DNA from: Euzebyales bacterium
Lineage (GTDB): Bacteria > Actinomycetota > Nitriliruptoria > Euzebyales > Egibacteraceae
Reading direction: 5' to 3'
DNA length: 53,138 bases
NCBI GenBank assembly: GCA_013695145.1
Contig: JACDBB010000158.1
Span: 1-53,138 of the forward strand
The position numbers and the translations under genes are program-made. The notes under the pieces were generated by a model that was not told the origin of the DNA, searched no databases, and was given only the letters and a program-made list of their open reading frames with translations. Shown piece by piece: positions 1 through 8,219 of the stretch; positions within the stretch are counted from its first letter, which is position 1; every line of letters starts with the position of its first letter.

Positions 1-1
1 C

Positions 2-1060
2 AGGGCCACACCGTACGAGGTCCTGTCCAGCTTCTCGACGCGCATGGCCGACGAGCTGGCCACCGAGGAGCGCCTGGCGGGCATGGCGCGCCTGCTCGCC
101 GAGGGGACCGCCGCCCGGCGGGCTGACGTCTGGCTGGTGGTCGCCGGGGAGCTGCGTCACGCGGCGTCGTGGCCGCACGACGAGACTTCCCCCGCCCAGG
201 CGATCCCGCTGGCCGGTGAGGAGCTGCCCTCGCTCGGGCCGGTGACCGGCTGCGAGCCAGTGCGCCATCACGGCGAGGTGCTCGGCGCCCTGTCGGTGAC
301 CAAACCGGGCTCGGAGACGCTGAACCCGGTGGAGAGCAAGCTGCTGGCCGACCTGGCCGCCCAGGCGGGCCTGGTGCTGCGCAACGTGCGGCTGACCACC
401 CAGCTGCTGGACCGTGTCGAGGAGCTGCGCGCCTCCCGGCAGCGGCTGGTGGCCGCCCAGGACGAGGCCCGCCGCCGGCTTGAGCGCAACCTCCACGACG
501 GCGCGCAGCAGCAGCTGGTCGCCCTGAAGGTCCGACTCGGCCTGGTCGAGCGGCTGGTGGACAAGGGACAGCCGATCGGCGAGCTCCTGGCCCAGCTGCG
601 CGCGGACACCGACGACGCGATCGACACGCTGCGCGACCTCGCACGGGGCATCTACCCTCCGCTGCTCGCCGCGGAGGGGCTCCAGGCCGCGCTGGTGGCG
701 CAGGCACGCAAGGCCGCAATCCCGGTGCGGATCGTCGCCGACGGAACGGGCCGCTACTCGCAGGCGGTCGAGGCGGCGGTGTACTTCTGCTGCCTGGAAG
801 CACTGCAGAACATCGCCAAGTACGCCGACGCGTCGCAGGCCTCCATCGTGCTGGAGGCGTCCGACGGGCACCTGACGTTCCGCGTCACCGACGACGGCGT
901 GGGTTTCGATCCCGCCGCCACCGTGATGGGTGCCGGCCTGGCCAACATGACGGACAGGATCGATGCGCTCGGGGGAACGCTGTCGATCCACGCGGCGCCC
1001 GGCGGCGGCACCACCGTTACCGGCAGGCTGCATGCCGCAGCCGCCGGTGACGGGATCTAG
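2..1060 (+). CDS. Two-component sensor histidine kinase, NarL/DesK-type (5' truncated by window edge)
   Basis: The reading frame is open to the first base of the window, and residues before the first ATG (position 44) already read like kinase sequence (ATPYEVLSSFSTRMA), so the true start lies upstream. What remains is a GAF-like sensor segment (roughly the first 120 residues), a short coiled linker, and the dimerisation/phosphoacceptor helix RRRLERNLHDGAQQQL, where the His of LHDGAQQ is the expected phosphorylation site of the HisKA_3 family. The C-terminus is a HATPase_c domain with an N-box (EALQNIAKYADA) and G-boxes (DDGVGFD, GAGLANM). It should autophosphorylate and pass phosphate to a LuxR-type response regulator. 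No partner regulator is adjacent downstream; one may lie upstream of the window, and the regulators near 8 kb are only candidates. The gene ends 7 bases before a convergent gene. Confidence 0.9.
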   Translation, partial: RATPYEVLSSFSTRMADELATEERLAGMARLLAEGTAARRADVWLVVAGELRHAASWPHDETSPAQAIPLAGEELPSLGPVTGCEPVRHHGEVLGALSVTKPGSETLNPVESKLLADLAAQAGLVLRNVRLTTQLLDRVEELRASRQRLVAAQDEARRRLERNLHDGAQQQLVALKVRLGLVERLVDKGQPIGELLAQLRADTDDAIDTLRDLARGIYPPLLAAEGLQAALVAQARKAAIPVRIVADGTGRYSQAVEAAVYFCCLEALQNIAKYADASQASIVLEASDGHLTFRVTDDGVGFDPAATVMGAGLANMTDRIDALGGTLSIHAAPGGGTTVTGRLHAAAAGDGI

Positions 1061-1067
1061 CCTGGCG

Positions 1068-1799
1068 TCAGTCGATCGGCGCCTCACCGCGCAGCAGCGC
1101 GGCGAACACCGGGCTGTGGGTCCCGACCATCTCATTGATGGACTCGCGCGGCAGCTCGTAGGTGATCGACGGCCGGCCCCGTTCCCGCGCCCAGGTCCCG
1201 AAGGAGCCCAGCGTGGGGTAGCCGACGTCCGCCATCCGCTCCAGGCCGGTGCGCTCGGAGAACCAGCGGCCCAGCTTGGAGTCGCCGGGGTCGTCCACGC
1301 ACGCCAGCGGGGAGTGCACCGACACGATCGAGGGCGCGTCGAGCCGCTCGATCAGGTCGCGCAGCGCACCGACCTCCGGCTCGCTGCCCGGTTCAGGTCC
1401 GGACGACAGCCGGACGTCCTGCGGATCCTCCAGCGTCCATCTGTGCGGTGGCTGCTCGGCCGACCAGTCCGACGTCGGCCAGTTGCGGTTCAGCTCCACC
1501 CCTGCGGCGTTGCCCCTTGTCCCCATGAGCACCCCGTCGGGGTTTGCAGCGAGGACCACCGCACACCGCAGCTGCCCCGGCAGGATGCTGCGCAACGCCG
1601 ACGAGACGATGACCGTCGAGTCCGGCTCCGTCCCGTGGATCGCGCAGAACACGACATGCCTGATCGCCGCGCCGTCGGGAGGCAAGTGGACCTGCAGGGG
1701 CAGGCCGTTGCGGCTGGTGCCGTAGGTGTCCGGCGTCGTGCGCAGCACCCCGCGCTCCGCGCGCGGGACGGTGTCGTGCTCATGCTGCCCAGAGGTCAT
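1068..1799 (-). CDS. mpaA: MpaA-like M14 zinc carboxypeptidase (murein tripeptide amidase)
   Basis: A 243-residue M14-family metallopeptidase. Visible signatures are the zinc motif HGTEPDS (His and Glu), the substrate-binding block NPDG...GTRGNAAGVELNRNW, a later zinc His in SVHSPLA, and the catalytic Glu in ITYELPRE. The GTRGN...LNRN block is the form I associate with MpaA, which in E. coli cleaves the gamma-D-Glu-diaminopimelate bond of murein tripeptide during cell-wall recycling. There is no signal peptide, so it should be cytoplasmic. It is the last gene of the peptide ABC transporter operon, and its ATG overlaps the stop of the upstream ATPase gene (ATGA, 1796-1799), implying translational coupling. 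Together this suggests that the imported peptide is a murein fragment. Other M14 amidases acting on small peptides cannot be excluded. Confidence 0.8.
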   Translation of the reverse strand: MTSGQHEHDTVPRAERGVLRTTPDTYGTSRNGLPLQVHLPPDGAAIRHVVFCAIHGTEPDSTVIVSSALRSILPGQLRCAVVLAANPDGVLMGTRGNAAGVELNRNWPTSDWSAEQPPHRWTLEDPQDVRLSSGPEPGSEPEVGALRDLIERLDAPSIVSVHSPLACVDDPGDSKLGRWFSERTGLERMADVGYPTLGSFGTWARERGRPSITYELPRESINEMVGTHSPVFAALLRGEAPID

Positions 1800-2821
1800 G
1801 GCGGCGGAGCCCTCTCCACGGTGCTTCGGATCTTCGGCGCCTCACCGGCGGGGCCGATCAGGTGGCAGGCGGCGAGGTGGGCGTCACCATCCACCTCGGC
1901 CAGGAGCGGCTCGGCCTCGGCACACTGGGGCTCGGCGATGGGACAGCGCGTCCGGAACGAGCAGCCGCTCGGAGGGTTGATGGGGCTCGGCATCTCACCG
2001 GGGAGGAGGATGCGCTCTCGCTGGCGCTGCTCGACCGGGTCGGGCACCGGGACCGCGGACAGCAGCGCCTGGGTGTATGGCATCCTCGGCTCGGCGAAGA
2101 GTCGCTGGCGGTCGGTGGTCTCGACGATCTTGCCCAGGTACATGACCGCGATCCGGTCGGACACGAACTCGACCGCGGCCAGGTCGTGCGCCACGAACAG
2201 GCACGAGAAGCCCATGTCCTGCTGTAGCTCCAGCAGCAGGTTCACGATGGAGGCCTGCACGGACACGTCCAGCGCCGAGATGGGCTCATCGGCGATCAGC
2301 AGGCTCGGCTCGACGGCCAGGGCTCGTGCCAGGCCGACGCGCTGCCGTTGGCCCCCTGACAACTCGTGCGGGTAGCGGGCACGCATCTGTGGGTTCAGGC
2401 CCACCTTCTCGAACAGATCCCCGACCCGCTCCGACCGCGCCACGCGACGGCCGATGCGGTGGTGCCGCAGCGGCTCCTCCGCGATCTGCCCGCACGTCAT
2501 CCGGGGGTTCAGCGACGAGTACGGGTCCTGGAAGACCATGTGCACCTCGCGTCGCAGCGCGCGGAACTGACGGCGCGAGAGCCCGGTGATGTCGGTGCCG
2601 TTGAGACGGACAGTGCCGGAAGTCGGCTCGATGAGCCGCATGATGCACTTGGCGACGGTGGACTTGCCGCTGCCCGATTCGCCGACCAGCCCGAGGACCT
2701 CGCCGCGGTCGATCCGCAGGGACACCCCGTCCACGGCGCGCACCACAGCGGTCGAGTCGCCCAGCCCGGAGCGCACGCGGAAGTGCTTGACCAGGTCGGT
2801 GACCTCCAGGACCGGCGTCAC
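1796..2821 (-). CDS. oppF: Oligopeptide/dipeptide ABC transporter ATP-binding protein (OppF/DppF type)
   Basis: A 341-residue ABC ATPase with Walker A GESGSGKST, the signature LSGGQRQRVGLARAL, Walker B LLIADEPISALD, and the switch His in VAHDLAAVEF. The C-terminus carries the oligopeptide-transporter extension with a cysteine cluster (CSFRTRCP...C...C) typical of OppD/OppF, which in some members binds an iron-sulfur cluster. I chose the GTG at 2821 because it overlaps the preceding gene's stop (GTGA, 2818-2821). A longer frame from 2854 would add eleven residues with no family resemblance. It should energise peptide import through the two permeases encoded upstream in the same operon. Confidence 0.9.
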   Translation of the reverse strand: MTPVLEVTDLVKHFRVRSGLGDSTAVVRAVDGVSLRIDRGEVLGLVGESGSGKSTVAKCIMRLIEPTSGTVRLNGTDITGLSRRQFRALRREVHMVFQDPYSSLNPRMTCGQIAEEPLRHHRIGRRVARSERVGDLFEKVGLNPQMRARYPHELSGGQRQRVGLARALAVEPSLLIADEPISALDVSVQASIVNLLLELQQDMGFSCLFVAHDLAAVEFVSDRIAVMYLGKIVETTDRQRLFAEPRMPYTQALLSAVPVPDPVEQRQRERILLPGEMPSPINPPSGCSFRTRCPIAEPQCAEAEPLLAEVDGDAHLAACHLIGPAGEAPKIRSTVERAPPP

Positions 2822-3855
2822 TGCGCGCCACCCTCCTCGCCCGGGTAGAAGCATGCGACACGGTGGTCATGGCCACGGCCCTCGAGCTCCGGCCGCAGGC
2901 TGCGGCACCGGTCGGCCGCGCGCGGGCACCTGGGGTGGAACGAGCAGTCGGAGGCGGGCGCGGTCATCACCGGCACGCGGCCGGGGATCTCCGCCAGCCG
3001 GCGGTCCGCGCCGTGCATCATGGCCGCCATGCCCGGCCGAGGGACCGCCCCGAGCAGCCCCATCGTGTACGGGTGCTGCGGCTGGCTGAACAGCTGCTCG
3101 ACAGGCGCCTGTTCGATCTTGCGGCCGGCGTACATGATGACCACGCGGTCGGCGATGTCCGCGACGACACCGAGGTCATGGGTGATCAGGATGATCGACG
3201 TGCCGAGGTCGCTGCGCAGCGACCGCATGATGTCGAGGATCCCCGCCTGGATCGTCACGTCGAGGGCGGTCGTGGGCTCGTCGGCGATGAGCACCGAGGG
3301 GTTGCAGGCGATCGCCATGGCGATCATGACCCGCTGGCGCATCCCACCGGACAGCTGGTGCGGGTACTCGGAGATCCGCTGCCGGGGCGCCGGGATGCCC
3401 ACGCGGTCGAGCAGCTCGACCGCGACCTCCCGCGCCTGCCGCTTGCGGTGGCCGAGGTGGCGCGTCAGCACCTCGCCGATCTGCCGCCCGACCGTGAACA
3501 CCGGGTTCAGCGACGTCATTGGCTCCTGGAAGACCATCCCGATCTTGCTGCCGCGCAGCGCCCGGAGCTGCGATCGGCTGAGCCCGGCGAGGTCGGTGCC
3601 GTCGAGCACGATGCGCCCCGAGGTCATCTCGGCCGCGTCCGGCAGCAGCCCCAGGATCGCGGTCGCCGTCACGGACTTGCCGCAGCCGGACTCGCCGACC
3701 AGCGCGAGGACCTCACGCGCTCCGAGGTCGAAGGACAGGCCGTCCACGGCGCAGATGTCCCCATCGTCGGTGTGGAACCGCACGGAGAGATCATCGACCT
3801 GCAGTCGAGTCTGTGTGGTGCTCGCCGTGTCGGCCGCCTGTCCGGTCGCCGTCAT
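2818..3855 (-). CDS. oppD: Oligopeptide/dipeptide ABC transporter ATP-binding protein (OppD/DppD type)
   Basis: A 345-residue ABC ATPase and partner of the next gene. It shows Walker A GESGCGKSVT, signature LSGGMRQRVMIAMAI, Walker B LIADEPTTALDVTIQ, H-loop ITHDLGVVADIAD, and the C-terminal oligo_HPY cysteine motif CSFHPRCPRA. The two ATPases would form the heterodimeric engine of a peptide importer. The ATG at 3855 overlaps the stop of the upstream permease gene by four bases (3852-3855), and its own stop overlaps the GTG of the following ATPase gene, so this operon is tightly coupled. The substrate cannot be told from this subunit. Confidence 0.92.
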   Translation of the reverse strand: MTATGQAADTASTTQTRLQVDDLSVRFHTDDGDICAVDGLSFDLGAREVLALVGESGCGKSVTATAILGLLPDAAEMTSGRIVLDGTDLAGLSRSQLRALRGSKIGMVFQEPMTSLNPVFTVGRQIGEVLTRHLGHRKRQAREVAVELLDRVGIPAPRQRISEYPHQLSGGMRQRVMIAMAIACNPSVLIADEPTTALDVTIQAGILDIMRSLRSDLGTSIILITHDLGVVADIADRVVIMYAGRKIEQAPVEQLFSQPQHPYTMGLLGAVPRPGMAAMMHGADRRLAEIPGRVPVMTAPASDCSFHPRCPRAADRCRSLRPELEGRGHDHRVACFYPGEEGGAQ

Positions 3856-4763
3856 CGATGGGTCTTCGGGTCGAGCACGTCACGGACCCCGTCGCCGAAC
3901 AGGTTGAAGGCCAGGGTGGCGATGCAGATCGCCGCACCGGGGAACACGAGCATCCAGGGTCCGGATGACAGGTTCTGCTGCGCGGCGTTGAGCATGACCC
4001 CCCACGACGGCCGGGGCAGTTGGACGCCGAGGCCCAGATAGGACAGCGTCGCCTCGCCGATGATGTTGCCTGGGATCATCACCGTGGCCTGCACCAGCAG
4101 GGTGTTCATCAGGTTGGGAACGATGTGGCGCGACAGGACCGACACGTCCGTCGCGCCGCTGGCTATGGCCCCGTCGACGTAGTCCTCCTCGCGCAGTCCG
4201 AGCACCTCACCGCGGATGATGCGGATCAGGCTCGGCACGCTGCCCACGCCCAGCGCGATCGTCACGTTCATCAGCGACGGCCCGAGGATCGCGGCCAGGG
4301 CGATGGCCAGGATGATGAACGGGAACGCCAGCAGGGCATCGACTAGGCGCATGATCACCGAGTCGATCGCGCCGCGGTAGTAGCCGGCCACCAGCCCGAG
4401 CGGCAGTGAGACCACCATGGCCAGCACCGTGGCCATGACCGCGGCCTGCATCGACACCCTGGCGCCGTGCAGGACCCGGCTGTAGATGTCACGACCGAGG
4501 TCGTCGGTGCCCATCAGGTGTTCACCGCCGGGTGGGGCGAGCACCGCCTCGAAGAAGTTCTGGTTGTAGGTGAACGGCGCCAGCACCGGTGCGAACAGGG
4601 CGGCCAGCACGAACAGCACGACGCATGTCAACCCGACCAGGGCGGTCTTGTTGCGCCGGAACCGTCTCCACACCTGCGCACGTCGGCTGCGGCCCTTCCC
4701 GGGTACGGCGACGCGGGGCTCGAGGGACCCCGGATCGACGCGCGCGGACGGGTCGACGGCCAT
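3852..4763 (-). CDS. oppC: Peptide ABC transporter permease (OppC/DppC type)
   Basis: A 303-residue inner-membrane permease. A basic N-terminus precedes the OppC N-terminal segment RRFRRNKTALVGL and a first membrane span. The canonical HLMGTDDLGRDIYSRVLHGARVS follows, then several more spans, the EAA cytoplasmic loop region (EEDYVDGAIASGATD) that contacts the ATPases, and the typical ending FNLFGDGVRDVLDPK. It should form the transmembrane channel with the OppB homologue encoded directly upstream, whose stop codon abuts this ATG with no gap (4764/4763). A similar DppC C-terminus recurs as a relic near 43 kb. Confidence 0.93.
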   Translation of the reverse strand: MAVDPSARVDPGSLEPRVAVPGKGRSRRAQVWRRFRRNKTALVGLTCVVLFVLAALFAPVLAPFTYNQNFFEAVLAPPGGEHLMGTDDLGRDIYSRVLHGARVSMQAAVMATVLAMVVSLPLGLVAGYYRGAIDSVIMRLVDALLAFPFIILAIALAAILGPSLMNVTIALGVGSVPSLIRIIRGEVLGLREEDYVDGAIASGATDVSVLSRHIVPNLMNTLLVQATVMIPGNIIGEATLSYLGLGVQLPRPSWGVMLNAAQQNLSSGPWMLVFPGAAICIATLAFNLFGDGVRDVLDPKTHR

Positions 4764-5723
4764 CTACACCCCCGTACCGGACACCCGGATGCGCGGGTTG
4801 AGCAGGGAGTAGGTGATGTCAACGAGCAGGTTGATCGAGACGTAGGCGACGGCCGCGATGACGACCACCCCCTGCAGGACCGGGTAGTCGCGCTGGAACA
4901 CCGAGTCCAGCAGCAGCTTGCCGAACCCGGGGATGAGGAAGATCTGCTCGGTGATGACCGCACCGGACAGCAGGCCGGCCAGCTGCAGCCCGATCACGGT
5001 AGTCACGGTGATGAGGCTGTTGCGCAGCGCGTGGCTGCCGATCACGCTCCACTCCGACAACCCCTTGGACCGTGCGGTGCGCACGTAGTCGGCGGTGAGC
5101 GCGTCGAGCATCGACGACCGCATCTGCCGCATGATGATCGCGGACATGCTGGTGCCGAGCGTGATCGCGGGCAGCACCATGCGCATCAGGTTGTCGACGG
5201 GATCAACCGCGAAGGACGTGTACCCGGAGGACGGGAACCAGTTTCGATCGACGGTGAGGGTGATGATCAGCGCCATCCCCAGCACGAAGTTGGGGATCGA
5301 CAGGCCCGCGAGCCCGAACCCGTTCGCCAGGTAGTCGGCCGGCTTGCCGCGTCTGACCGCGGAGATCACCCCTGCCGGCATCCCGATCGTCACGGCCACC
5401 AGCAGCGACAGCATCGTGAGCTGGATCGTGATGGGGATGCGCGAGACGATCAGGGCGCTGACCGGCAGGCCAGTGCGGATCGAGCGCCCGAAGTCTCCCT
5501 GCACCGCCTGCCCGATCCAGCGCCAGTACTGGACGGGCGGCGGCTGATCGAGCCCGTAGCGCTGGCGGATGGCCTCGATCATCTCCGGGTTCAACGCCTC
5601 CTCCCCCGCCAGCGCGATCGCGGGGTCACCGGGCAGTGCCCGGATCCCGATGAAGACCATGACGGTGGCGAGGAACAGGGCGATCAGCGCGTGGAGCGTG
5701 CGGCGCAGGAGGTAGCGGGTCAC
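4764..5723 (-). CDS. oppB: Peptide ABC transporter permease (OppB/DppB type)
   Basis: A 319-residue permease that starts with GTG at 5723 (VTRYLLRR...), the usual basic start of the OppB/DppB family, followed by a membrane span. Other family landmarks are ALPGDPA near the N-terminus, a long periplasmic segment, the EAA-type loop ADYVRTARSKGLSE, and the C-terminal VVVIAAVAYVSINLLVD...NPRIR. About six membrane segments are expected. It lies 44 bases downstream of the substrate-binding lipoprotein gene and contiguous with oppC, in the order SBP-B-C-D-F-mpaA. Confidence 0.93.
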   Translation of the reverse strand: MTRYLLRRTLHALIALFLATVMVFIGIRALPGDPAIALAGEEALNPEMIEAIRQRYGLDQPPPVQYWRWIGQAVQGDFGRSIRTGLPVSALIVSRIPITIQLTMLSLLVAVTIGMPAGVISAVRRGKPADYLANGFGLAGLSIPNFVLGMALIITLTVDRNWFPSSGYTSFAVDPVDNLMRMVLPAITLGTSMSAIIMRQMRSSMLDALTADYVRTARSKGLSEWSVIGSHALRNSLITVTTVIGLQLAGLLSGAVITEQIFLIPGFGKLLLDSVFQRDYPVLQGVVVIAAVAYVSINLLVDITYSLLNPRIRVSGTGV

Positions 5724-5767
5724 CGGATCCCGGCTATCGCGTGTTCACTGGGCGGTCGTGACGTTCA

Positions 5768-7462
5768 TCAGTCGGCGACCCCGACCTGCGCGAAGTCCAC
5801 GCCGTTGGGCCTCAGCTCGATCCCGGTCAGATGGTCCCTGGCGCCCACGATCTGCGAGGGGTGGTACAGGTAGATGATGGCGCGGCGCTCGGCGATGAGC
5901 TCCAGTGGTTCGCGGAACAGCTCGATCCGCGCGTCCTGATCGGGCTCGGTCCTGGTCGCGTCGAGCGCCGCGTCGATCTCGTCGTCGATGTCGGTGAAGC
6001 CCACTCCGGAGTCGTTGGACCCACCCTGGGAGTGGTTCATGCGGTACAGCGCGGTGTCCGGGTCGGGACCGCCCCCGAAGCCGATCAGCCACATCTCGTA
6101 GTCGCCGGCGGTGGCTTCGTCGATGGTGGTCGTGGCCTCCAGAGAGCGGACGTTGACCTCGAACCCCGCCTCGGCGGCCATGGACTGCGTCAGCTCGGCG
6201 ATGCGCATCCGGTCAGGGTCGGTGGACACCATCAGATCGACCTCGATCGGAGCGTCGTAGTCGGACTCCTCGATCAGCTCCATCGCGCGCTCGACATCGC
6301 GCTCCGGGCACTCGGGGTTCGCCGCAGCGAACGGCACGTTCGGTGACACCGCGGTGCAGCCGACGTCGTGGAGCCCGTCGTACACGATCTCGTTGATCAG
6401 CTCGCGGTCGAGCGACAGCTCGAACGCCTCCCGTAGGCGCGGGTCCTGAGCGATCGGCGTGTCGACCTGGCCGACGGGCTTGTCCATGCCATCGACCAGC
6501 CCGAGGTTGATCGTGAAGCCGACGTAGCCGGTGCCCGGCCGCCTGAACACCTCGATGTTCCCATCCCCCTCGGCGTCGTCCAGGTTCACCGGCGCAAGGG
6601 CGGAGACGACGTCGACCTCGCCGGAACGCAGGTTGCTGACCGCCACCGCGTTGTCATCGATCGCCACGAATGTGATCTGGTCGAGCTGCACCTCGTCGGC
6701 GTCGTAGAACTCCTCCGCACGCTCCACGATCACGCGGTCCTGGTCCGGACGTTCCACGAACTGGAACGGGCCGGCGCAGACGGGATCCCCACCGAAGTCG
6801 TCTCCCAGCTCCTCCAGCTGGGCGGGCGACATGATCCGCCCTGGCGGACCGGCGAGCGTCGCCCCCAGCGCGGCGAACGGCGCCTCGAGCGCGAGCGAGA
6901 CGGTGTGCTCGTCGACCACCTCGACGTCGGTGATGATGGCCATCTCGCCGGCGCGGGCGGAGTCTGGCAGCTCGCGATGGCGGTCGAGTGAGATCTTGAC
7001 GGCCTCCGCGTCGAGCGGGGTGCCGTCATTGAACGTGACATCGTCACGGATGCCGATCGTGACCGTCAGGCCGTCATCGCTGGTGTCCGGCAGCTCGGTG
7101 GCCAGCCGCGGCTGCAGCTCCGCGTCCGTGTCGTAGGTGTACAGCGCATAGCACATGGTGTCCAGGATCACGGAGGCAGCCGCCGTCCTGGCGGTGGTGG
7201 GGTCGAGCTCGTCGGCCTGGTCCCCCGCCACGGTGATCGACGCGCCGTCGGCCGCGGCGTCGTCAGCGTCCTCAGCGCCCGCCTCGTCGTCGGCACCGTC
7301 CTCGGTGACCTCGGCGTCATCCTCCGCGGCGTCGTCGCCGGTGCCGACGTCCGTCGTGCCCTCCTCGAGGTCGCCGACGGGGTCAGCGGCGCATGCGCCG
7401 AGCATCAGGGTCACCAGGGCCATGAGGGCCAGCGAATAGAGGTATCGACCATTGATCTGCAT
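5768..7462 (-). CDS. Peptide ABC transporter substrate-binding lipoprotein (SBP_bac_5 family)
   Basis: A 564-residue extracytoplasmic solute-binding protein. The start at 7462 (MQINGRYLYS) gives a proper lipoprotein signal peptide with lipobox LMLGAC and has GAGG about seven bases upstream; a longer frame from 7504 would put 14 extra residues before the signal. After the lipidated Cys comes a strongly acidic linker of about 60 residues (many D/E/A), then a family-5 SBP fold with recognisable blocks (ATELPDTSDDGLTVTIGIRDDVTFNDGTPL written across about residues 100-130, and later DPRLREAFELSLDRELI). It would be anchored outside the membrane and deliver peptides to OppBC. The acidic linker fits a salt-tolerant organism, but this is inference. 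It heads the operon that ends in the MpaA-like amidase. Confidence 0.88.
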   Translation of the reverse strand: MQINGRYLYSLALMALVTLMLGACAADPVGDLEEGTTDVGTGDDAAEDDAEVTEDGADDEAGAEDADDAAADGASITVAGDQADELDPTTARTAAASVILDTMCYALYTYDTDAELQPRLATELPDTSDDGLTVTIGIRDDVTFNDGTPLDAEAVKISLDRHRELPDSARAGEMAIITDVEVVDEHTVSLALEAPFAALGATLAGPPGRIMSPAQLEELGDDFGGDPVCAGPFQFVERPDQDRVIVERAEEFYDADEVQLDQITFVAIDDNAVAVSNLRSGEVDVVSALAPVNLDDAEGDGNIEVFRRPGTGYVGFTINLGLVDGMDKPVGQVDTPIAQDPRLREAFELSLDRELINEIVYDGLHDVGCTAVSPNVPFAAANPECPERDVERAMELIEESDYDAPIEVDLMVSTDPDRMRIAELTQSMAAEAGFEVNVRSLEATTTIDEATAGDYEMWLIGFGGGPDPDTALYRMNHSQGGSNDSGVGFTDIDDEIDAALDATRTEPDQDARIELFREPLELIAERRAIIYLYHPSQIVGARDHLTGIELRPNGVDFAQVGVAD

Positions 7463-7504
7463 ATCGACCTCGAACGGGGTGTGGCACATGCTTGGTGAGC
7501 CCAA

Positions 7505-7690
7505 GCGTGAGATACTGTCTCGATACTGACGAACCGAGCGCCCCGACCGTCGTATACCGTACCCTCGCGCGGCGCCGTCGCCCTATTTTCCCCGTAGGGG
7601 TGATCGTAGACGGGTCGGGCCGAGGCGGTCAAGGGTGCTTCTGTCTAGACCTATCTAGAACCAGATACCGTACGGTGTCTAGACCCCCGG
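7505..7690. promoter_or_regulatory. Motif-rich leader upstream of the peptide-transporter operon
   Basis: This gene-free stretch lies between the start of the transporter operon (7462) and the end of the next gene (7736). It holds GATACTG at 7511-7517 and 7522-7528, TATACCGT at 7553-7560, GATACCGT at 7664-7671, the perfect palindrome ACCGTACGGT at 7667-7676, the palindrome GTCTAGAC at 7643-7650 and 7677-7684, and a third TCTAGA core at 7654-7659. CCCC-GTA-GGGG (about 7591-7601) is a small dyad. The repeated words suggest binding sites for one or more regulators. I could not place a -10/-35 pair with confidence. Confidence 0.45.
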
Positions 7691-7735
7691 CCTCGCCCGG
7701 GTCACGCGGTCGCGCGTGGGTGGACGCGCTTCGGG

Positions 7736-8128
7736 CTAGGGCGCCGCCGCCCGCGCCGCCGTCCACGCCTCGGCCAGCCGGTCCGGGTCGAACTCGGACT
7801 TGGGGATGAAGGCGGCGGCGCCCGCGTCGGCGGCCCTGGGGCCGTACTCGTCGGCCTCGTAGGTCGACAGCAGCACCACCACGGGGCGCTTGGCCGCGGC
7901 CGCCGCCAGGATGTGCCTGGTCGCCTCCAGCCCGTCGATGCCGGGGAGGTTGACGTCCATCAGCACCAGGTCGGGCTGCAGCTCCGCGGCCATGTCGACC
8001 GAGTCCTCGCCCGTCTCCGCCTCACCCAGCACGGTGAAGCCGTCGGTCAGCTGCACGACCATCCGCGCCGCTACGCGGAACGGCGCCTGATCGTCGACGA
8101 TCATGACGCTGACCACGGAATCCTTCAT
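7736..8128 (-). CDS. Single-domain response regulator (CheY-like receiver)
   Basis: A 130-residue protein made only of a receiver domain. The acidic pair is in MIVDDQAPFR, the phosphoacceptor Asp in LVLMDVNLPGIDG, the switch Ser/Thr in VVLLSTYEAD, and the invariant Lys in AFIPKSEF, so all key residues are present. I start at ATG 8128 (MKDSVVSV...); the longer open frame up to 8251 adds 41 residues without receiver character. With no output domain it could act as a phosphate sink or relay, or by protein contact. It lies 91 bases downstream of a LuxR-type regulator gene on the same strand, so the two may be co-transcribed. No kinase gene is adjacent. Confidence 0.85.
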   Translation of the reverse strand: MKDSVVSVMIVDDQAPFRVAARMVVQLTDGFTVLGEAETGEDSVDMAAELQPDLVLMDVNLPGIDGLEATRHILAAAAAKRPVVVLLSTYEADEYGPRAADAGAAAFIPKSEFDPDRLAEAWTAARAAAP

Positions 8129-8219
8129 GCGCCCATTGTGGCTCTTCGAGCGTGGCCCCGCGCACAGGCCAGCAGGCGCTTTTCCCGGGTGTGGTGGCAC
8201 CCCTACGGTCCTGTGACCC

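Noticed and set aside
4467-5873. A 468-codon plus-strand frame opposite oppB and oppC
   Set aside because: It runs antisense across two coupled permease genes with canonical motifs and has no family signal of its own.
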